A stretch of DNA of 64,000 nt from CAVPXC01 sp963709505 (lineage in GTDB: Bacteria > Chloroflexota > Anaerolineae > JAAEKA01), in the NCBI GenBank assembly GCA_963709505.1, contig CAVPXC010000027.1:62001-126000 (forward strand). Direction: 5' to 3'. Made by a program: the position numbers and the translations under genes. Shown here one piece after another: positions 59,394-64,000 of this stretch. The notes below the pieces were generated by a model, which was not told where the DNA came from, searched no databases, and worked only from the letters and a program-made list of their open reading frames with translations. Each line of letters begins with the position of its first letter. The first letter of the stretch is position 1.

Positions 59394-61700
59394 ATGAAGA
59401 GGTCCGTCGTTCGCAAGCAGCGGCTCGCAGCCGCAGGGTTGTTGCTGGCCTTGGCCCTGGCAATAGCCGGCGAGCTTGTTGTCGATCCTACTTCCTCCCT
59501 TGCGCTTTCGTTCAAGCCAGCCGGGGGGCTGGCGCTAGCCGCGTCTCTAGCCGCCGCGATTCTGGCTGCATGGCTGGCGCCGGCGCGATCTGATGCGCCG
59601 GGGCTGCTCCCGCCGGCGCCGACCTCTCCGCCTCCGATTCGCCCGCCCGTACTTCCCCAGACTCCGGTCATTACCCTGCCGAGCACTGCAGCCACCTTTT
59701 GGGCTGGGTCGACAATCGACCAGGGCATCGTCTCACGGCTGGTGTGGCGGCGTCCGGTAGGGATTGGCCTGGCGATCGCATCCGTCGTCGCCGCTCAGTT
59801 CCTGTTTGCCGGCAAACTTGCGCCGCAGCTGGCAGTCGGCCAGCGCCTGGCCGCGGGCTCGCTGGCGACTTTGGTGGGGATGGTGCTCTTTGGCCTATTG
59901 GCCGTTCGCCCTGATCCGGCGCTGTCCACATTTGGACCCAGAGTGCGTGCGCTTTTACCTGTGGTCCCGGCACTGACCCATCGCTGGTCTTTGGCCTGGA
60001 TAGCCATCGGTCTGGGCGGATACGCCTTTGCCATGGGCCAGTTCGAGGGCGGCGGCGAGAGCCGCGTCGTCGTCTGGGCGTGGCTGATCGGCATAGTGGC
60101 CCTCTTGATCTCACAATGGCCGCCTGGGAGCCGCCCGAGCCTGCGGCCTGTGCCGGCCGAGCGAACCTATCTGCTGGCCTTGGCGGGACTCTGGCGCTGG
60201 CACTGCTGCTACGCACCCTATCGCCTGACTACCCTGCCCTTTGACCTGGACGGCGATTTCGCCTCGCATGGCTTGCAGGCGCGGGCGTTGGCTGGCGGGC
60301 AAGAGACCTTCCTCTTCAGATTCGGCTGGGCCAACATCCCGATGGTCGGCTTTTTGCCCGCAGCGCTGACCATGAAGGCTTTCGGCACAGGATTAGTGGG
60401 CCTCAACGCGGCTGGAGTGATCGAGGGGCTGGGTATCATTCTGGGTGTCTACCTGTTGGGGCGTCAAGTGGCACATCCCCGCGCCGGCCTGGCGGCCGCA
60501 GCCTTGCTGACCATCTCCTACACGCACCTGCATTTCAGCCGCACCTCCGAGTACATCGACCCCGTCTTCTTCATGGTCTATGCTATCTATTTCCTGGTGC
60601 TGGGGTTGCAGCGCGGCCCGGGATGGGCTTTCGTGCTGAGTGGCCTTTCGACCGCCTTCAGCCTGCAGATGTACTATTCCGGTCGCATTACGCCGTTGAT
60701 CGTGGTTTGCCTGGGCGCCTACCTGCTCGTCGCACGGCGCGATCTGCTGCGAGCGCGCTGGCAAGGCGGGCTGCTGTGGATCCTGGCGTTGCTCGCCGGG
60801 TTGGGACCGACGCTGATCGTCATTCTGCGCGACTGGGAGGGCTTTGTCTCGCGCAGTCGCGAGGTCTTCCTGTTTACCCCTGCGGTGCTAGAGCATCTGA
60901 GTAACAAGTATCAGGTCGACAACCTCGGCGCGATTCTCTGGGAACAAGCGAAACGCACGCTGCTTGTGTTCCACTATGTCGTCGATACCAGCACGCAGTT
61001 TGGGCTGCAGAAGCCATTCTTGGACCCCGTGTCCTCTGCCCTGCTGGCGCTCGGCGTGGGGTATGCATTTGCCCATTTGCGGCGCTTTGGCCATGTCTTG
61101 CTGCTGGTCTGGCTAGGCCTGATCCTGGTGTTGGGCCTCTTTCTGACGAACAACGCGCCCTTCTGGCCGCGGCTGCTCGGTTTGCTGCCGCCGGCTGCCT
61201 TGTTAGCCGGGATAGGTCTCGAACGGCTTTATACGCCCGCAGTGGACTGGGCAAGGCAGCGGCAGGTGTTCTGGGTCCGGCCCGCGCTGATCCTCCTGCT
61301 GCTCGCCGGTTTTGTCGCCGTTGGCGTGACCAACTGGACTTCGTACGTCGAGAGCAAGGGCAGCTGGGCCATGACCCGCACCCGTATCGGGCGCATGCTG
61401 GCAGGCACGCCCCCACAGATAAGCGCCTACTTGGTTTCTGACCCTTTTACCCACCACGACCGCGAGTTTGAGTTTCTGGCCCCTGCTCGATTTTCCGGCG
61501 ATCTGAACGAGCAGAGCGTGCTGACGGGCGCGATTCCCGTGTCCGCCGTTGGGCCGACGCTGATCGTGCTCACGCCAAATCACGTCGCGCTCTTGGACGT
61601 GCTGCGGTTGCGTTTCCCCGACGGCATAGTGCGCGCGTTTCCGGACAATGACCCTGGCTCAATCGGCTTCTATGTTTTCACCATCCCGGCCAAGTCATGA
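59394..61700 (+). CDS. GT39-like membrane glycosyltransferase (PMT/ArnT type)
   Basis: 768 residues with about 12 hydrophobic helices after a Pro/Ala-rich N-terminus. The first periplasmic loop has DLDGDFASHGLQARALAGGQ, holding the catalytic acidic residues expected of GT-C enzymes, followed by AALLTISYTHLHFSRTSEYI. It likely uses a polyprenyl-phosphate sugar outside the membrane. Its stop overlaps the ATG of a paralogue (ATGA at 61697-61700). Confidence 0.85.
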   Translation: MKRSVVRKQRLAAAGLLLALALAIAGELVVDPTSSLALSFKPAGGLALAASLAAAILAAWLAPARSDAPGLLPPAPTSPPPIRPPVLPQTPVITLPSTAATFWAGSTIDQGIVSRLVWRRPVGIGLAIASVVAAQFLFAGKLAPQLAVGQRLAAGSLATLVGMVLFGLLAVRPDPALSTFGPRVRALLPVVPALTHRWSLAWIAIGLGGYAFAMGQFEGGGESRVVVWAWLIGIVALLISQWPPGSRPSLRPVPAERTYLLALAGLWRWHCCYAPYRLTTLPFDLDGDFASHGLQARALAGGQETFLFRFGWANIPMVGFLPAALTMKAFGTGLVGLNAAGVIEGLGIILGVYLLGRQVAHPRAGLAAAALLTISYTHLHFSRTSEYIDPVFFMVYAIYFLVLGLQRGPGWAFVLSGLSTAFSLQMYYSGRITPLIVVCLGAYLLVARRDLLRARWQGGLLWILALLAGLGPTLIVILRDWEGFVSRSREVFLFTPAVLEHLSNKYQVDNLGAILWEQAKRTLLVFHYVVDTSTQFGLQKPFLDPVSSALLALGVGYAFAHLRRFGHVLLLVWLGLILVLGLFLTNNAPFWPRLLGLLPPAALLAGIGLERLYTPAVDWARQRQVFWVRPALILLLLAGFVAVGVTNWTSYVESKGSWAMTRTRIGRMLAGTPPQISAYLVSDPFTHHDREFEFLAPARFSGDLNEQSVLTGAIPVSAVGPTLIVLTPNHVALLDVLRLRFPDGIVRAFPDNDPGSIGFYVFTIPAKS

Positions 61701-63931
61701 CACGCGCTGACCTTCGCAAGCCCCCTCGGAGCCTGGACGCCGTCAACTGGCGTCGCTCGCTGGCGTTTGTCGCCAGCTTGATGGCGGCGACGGCCTTCCT
61801 TGTGATGTTGACGGCTGGCGAGAGCGGGCTCGTGCGCTGGCTCTGGGCCGGCGGCATGGTCCTCCTGATCGTATCGCAGCTGCACCTGAGCCGGCTGGAT
61901 GTGCAATGGCGACCGTTGCTCCCACTGCTTGCGATCCTGGCGATCGCTTCGTTCTTGCGCTTCTACCGCCTGGGCCAAGTCCCCGACTTCTTCCATGGAG
62001 ACATCGCCTCCTGGGGCCTGGAGGCGCGCGCGTTTCTGGAGGGTCGGAGCTCGGCGTTGTTCACGACCGGTTGGTCGGACTGGCCGGCGCTGACCTACTG
62101 GACGACCGCGCAGACCATGCGGGTGTTCGGCGACACGATGGTGGGCCTTTCGGCCAACGCCGCGCTGGCTGGCGTGCTGTCTATCCTGGGGGTCTATCTG
62201 TTGGCGCAGGAGCTTTTCGACCGCCGCGTCGGCCTGCTGGCCGCAGCGTTGCTGACGATCTCGTACACGCACATTCACTTCAGCCGGATCGCCGGTAGCG
62301 TTTCGCCGCTGGCGTTTTCGACGTTTACCTTCTTCTTCCTGGCGCGCGGGCTGCGACGAGGAGGTACGGCTTCGTTTATGCTGGCCGGTATCTGCCTTGG
62401 GTTGGGGCTCCAGGACTACGGACCGGCGCGAATGATGCTGGTGGTGCTGGCGGCCGTGTTGCCGTGGCTCTATTTGTGGCAGCGGGACGTCTGGCGGCCC
62501 AGTGTGGGTGGCTTGGGCTGGATGGCGCTGGGGTTTTTCGTGGCTTTTGGTCCGATGCTGGCCTTTGCTCTGAAATCGCCGGAGCAGATGATGGGCCGAG
62601 GCAACGTGGTCACTCTGCTTAACCCAAACGTCGTGGAACACCTTAAAAACAAGTACCAGGTCAGCTCAATGCAGGCGGTCGTGGCCGAGAATATCAAGCG
62701 TTCGCTGCTGATGTTCAGCGTCTACGGCAACTCCAGTACGCATTTTAGCCTGCCTCGGCCGATAGTCGATCCGTTCACTGCCGCTTTGCTGGTTATGGGC
62801 GCCGGCATCGCCCTACGACGGCTGAAGGAAGCGCGTTCCATGCTGCTGCTGGCCTGGCTATTCGGCACCATGATCTTGGGCAGCGTCATTCTGAACGATC
62901 CGCCTTTTTGGCCGCACTTGACCGTGTTGCTGCCGGCGGTCGCCATCCTGGCCGCGATGACGCTCGATCGGCTGTGGCAGGCGGCCAACGGTGCGCTGGG
63001 CGACTTGGGCGATCGTCTAGCAACCATTTTGATCGCCGGCGCCCTGATCTATGTTGGTCTGCAGAACGTCCTGCTTTACTACGACCATGTGCGGCACAAC
63101 GCCACGCCGATCGTCTCGGTGGCCCGTTTCATCGATCGTACCGACCCATGGATTGAACTCGTGCTCGTGACGGACCCCTTCTCGCTGCGCGAGCGCGAGA
63201 TCGAGTTCATGGCAAAAGGACACTTTGTGCGCGAGGTTGGCGAGGAGGCGCTCGTTGATTCCAATCTGATCCTACCGGACAGCGCGATCTACATCGTCAC
63301 TCCTAACCACCAGCGGGCACTGGATGCGCTCCGGGCGCGCTTTCCCAATGCATCTGTCGAGAGCGTCCTTGGCGACCACGGCGAGTTGCATTTCTATACC
63401 GTGCGGGTTGGTGCGTTGATTATGGCCTATGGCGGAGCCGGGCCGCCGGCTGGCACGTCGATCTCGCCTTTGCACCCAAGCGCTGAGCAGTTCCCCGCAC
63501 AGGGCTCACGCTTCATCGGAAACACGGACTCCAGACTGTGGGACATCGACGTTGGCACGGTGGAGGTTACAAATGGACTGTTGACCCTGCAAATCTCACC
63601 CGTGGCAGGGCACGGTGCGGTGCTTGACAGCGCGTGGCTGGTGGCGCCGGACGGCCGCGAGTTGCGCTTTGAGGCGGAAGATGTTTCGGTTACGACGGGC
63701 GACGCCGCCTACGCCAGCCGCGAGGGCGCCGACGGGCACTGGTGGCTGCAGCAGTTCGCGCCGTTCAGCGGCGGCGCCGGCCTGGTGGCCCAGGCTGACG
63801 AGGGTGCGCCCGTATTGACAATGGTTCTGCCCGCGCCCGACGGATCGTATCGTCTGCACGTTGGCTCGTTTACGGGCGATCGGGACAACGGCGTGTTTGC
63901 GTTGGATGTGGCAGCGGTGTCCGCATCGTAG
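61697..63931 (+). CDS. GT39-like membrane glycosyltransferase, second paralogue
   Basis: 744 residues. HGDIASWGLEARAFLEGRSS and AALLTISYTHIHFSRIAGSV align with the upstream gene. After the helices, residues from about 575 form an additional extracytoplasmic beta domain (RLWDIDVGTVEVTNGLLTLQ, YRLHVGSFTGDRDNGVFALD). The pair may act on different acceptors in cell-surface glycosylation, perhaps of the Thr-Pro-rich proteins. Confidence 0.85.
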   Translation: MTRADLRKPPRSLDAVNWRRSLAFVASLMAATAFLVMLTAGESGLVRWLWAGGMVLLIVSQLHLSRLDVQWRPLLPLLAILAIASFLRFYRLGQVPDFFHGDIASWGLEARAFLEGRSSALFTTGWSDWPALTYWTTAQTMRVFGDTMVGLSANAALAGVLSILGVYLLAQELFDRRVGLLAAALLTISYTHIHFSRIAGSVSPLAFSTFTFFFLARGLRRGGTASFMLAGICLGLGLQDYGPARMMLVVLAAVLPWLYLWQRDVWRPSVGGLGWMALGFFVAFGPMLAFALKSPEQMMGRGNVVTLLNPNVVEHLKNKYQVSSMQAVVAENIKRSLLMFSVYGNSSTHFSLPRPIVDPFTAALLVMGAGIALRRLKEARSMLLLAWLFGTMILGSVILNDPPFWPHLTVLLPAVAILAAMTLDRLWQAANGALGDLGDRLATILIAGALIYVGLQNVLLYYDHVRHNATPIVSVARFIDRTDPWIELVLVTDPFSLREREIEFMAKGHFVREVGEEALVDSNLILPDSAIYIVTPNHQRALDALRARFPNASVESVLGDHGELHFYTVRVGALIMAYGGAGPPAGTSISPLHPSAEQFPAQGSRFIGNTDSRLWDIDVGTVEVTNGLLTLQISPVAGHGAVLDSAWLVAPDGRELRFEAEDVSVTTGDAAYASREGADGHWWLQQFAPFSGGAGLVAQADEGAPVLTMVLPAPDGSYRLHVGSFTGDRDNGVFALDVAAVSAS

Positions 63932-64000
63932 GGGCGGGTCTTGCACCCGCCCGTTCGTAGACGCGCGAATGAATCGGCGGGCGGGTGCAAGACCCGCCCC
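63931..64000. repeat. 23-bp perfect inverted repeat at the window end
   Basis: Arms 63931-63953 and 63978-64000 are perfectly complementary with a 24-nt loop, starting at the stop codon of the GT39-like gene. The GGGCGGGTCTTGCACCCGCC-type sequence is a dispersed hairpin; it may continue past the edge. Confidence 0.85.

Overview
The window is GC-rich bacterial DNA with long Thr-Pro-rich extracytoplasmic linkers (TPTATPTATD type), ECF sigma factors paired with DUF5667-like membrane proteins, a MalT-like LuxR regulator, an ArsA ATPase fused to an HSP20-like domain, and dispersed hairpin repeats. Together these point to Chloroflexota, most likely an uncultured Anaerolineae-type organism. This assignment rests on gene style, because there is no rRNA. 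I found no tRNA, rRNA, CRISPR array, integrase or transposase.

Layout. 0-7.5 kb: housekeeping and envelope genes (helicase-associated fragment, YkvA-like protein, MerR-like coiled-coil protein, rimO, RodZ-like protein, ArsA-HSP20, MGDG-synthase-like glycosyltransferase). 7.6-14.9 kb: a leftward glycan cluster (GT2, GT4, DUF2142 membrane protein, alkaline-phosphatase-superfamily enzyme, two small membrane proteins) with a good promoter at 15.07 kb. 15.1-17.9 kb: GIY-YIG nuclease and a membrane-bound Hdr/EMO-like iron-sulfur oxidoreductase ended by a strong terminator. 17.9-23.2 kb: AlbA_2 ATP-binding protein and two frameshifted genes with carboxypeptidase-like repeats, one carrying a GH-A-like barrel. 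23.5-31.2 kb: HAMP adenylate/guanylate cyclase overlapping a 1893-residue Thr-Pro stalk protein. 31.4-40.7 kb: proline dehydrogenase, DinB protein, then glycosyltransferases, a GT4-kinase fusion, an ABC exporter and a TPR protein. 40.8-44.2 kb: ECF sigma factor and PT-rich partners. 44.2-47.4 kb: ABC-2 transporter and small genes. 47.4-53.3 kb: LuxR/MalT-like regulator, then an SDR enzyme, a DUF4386 protein and a MerR regulator joined by three 19-bp-spacer MerR-type promoters. 53.5-64 kb: lycopene cyclase, DinB paralogue, a LacI-GH4-sugar kinase locus with LacI-type operators, and two tandem GT39-like membrane glycosyltransferases.

Two features cut across the window. First, at least a dozen short arrays of 7-8-bp words, usually arranged as inverted pairs, lie in gene gaps and in three places inside reading frames; each locus has its own word. 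Second, seven genes carry eight single-base frameshifts, seven of which look like one extra base. They should be checked against reads before being called pseudogenes.
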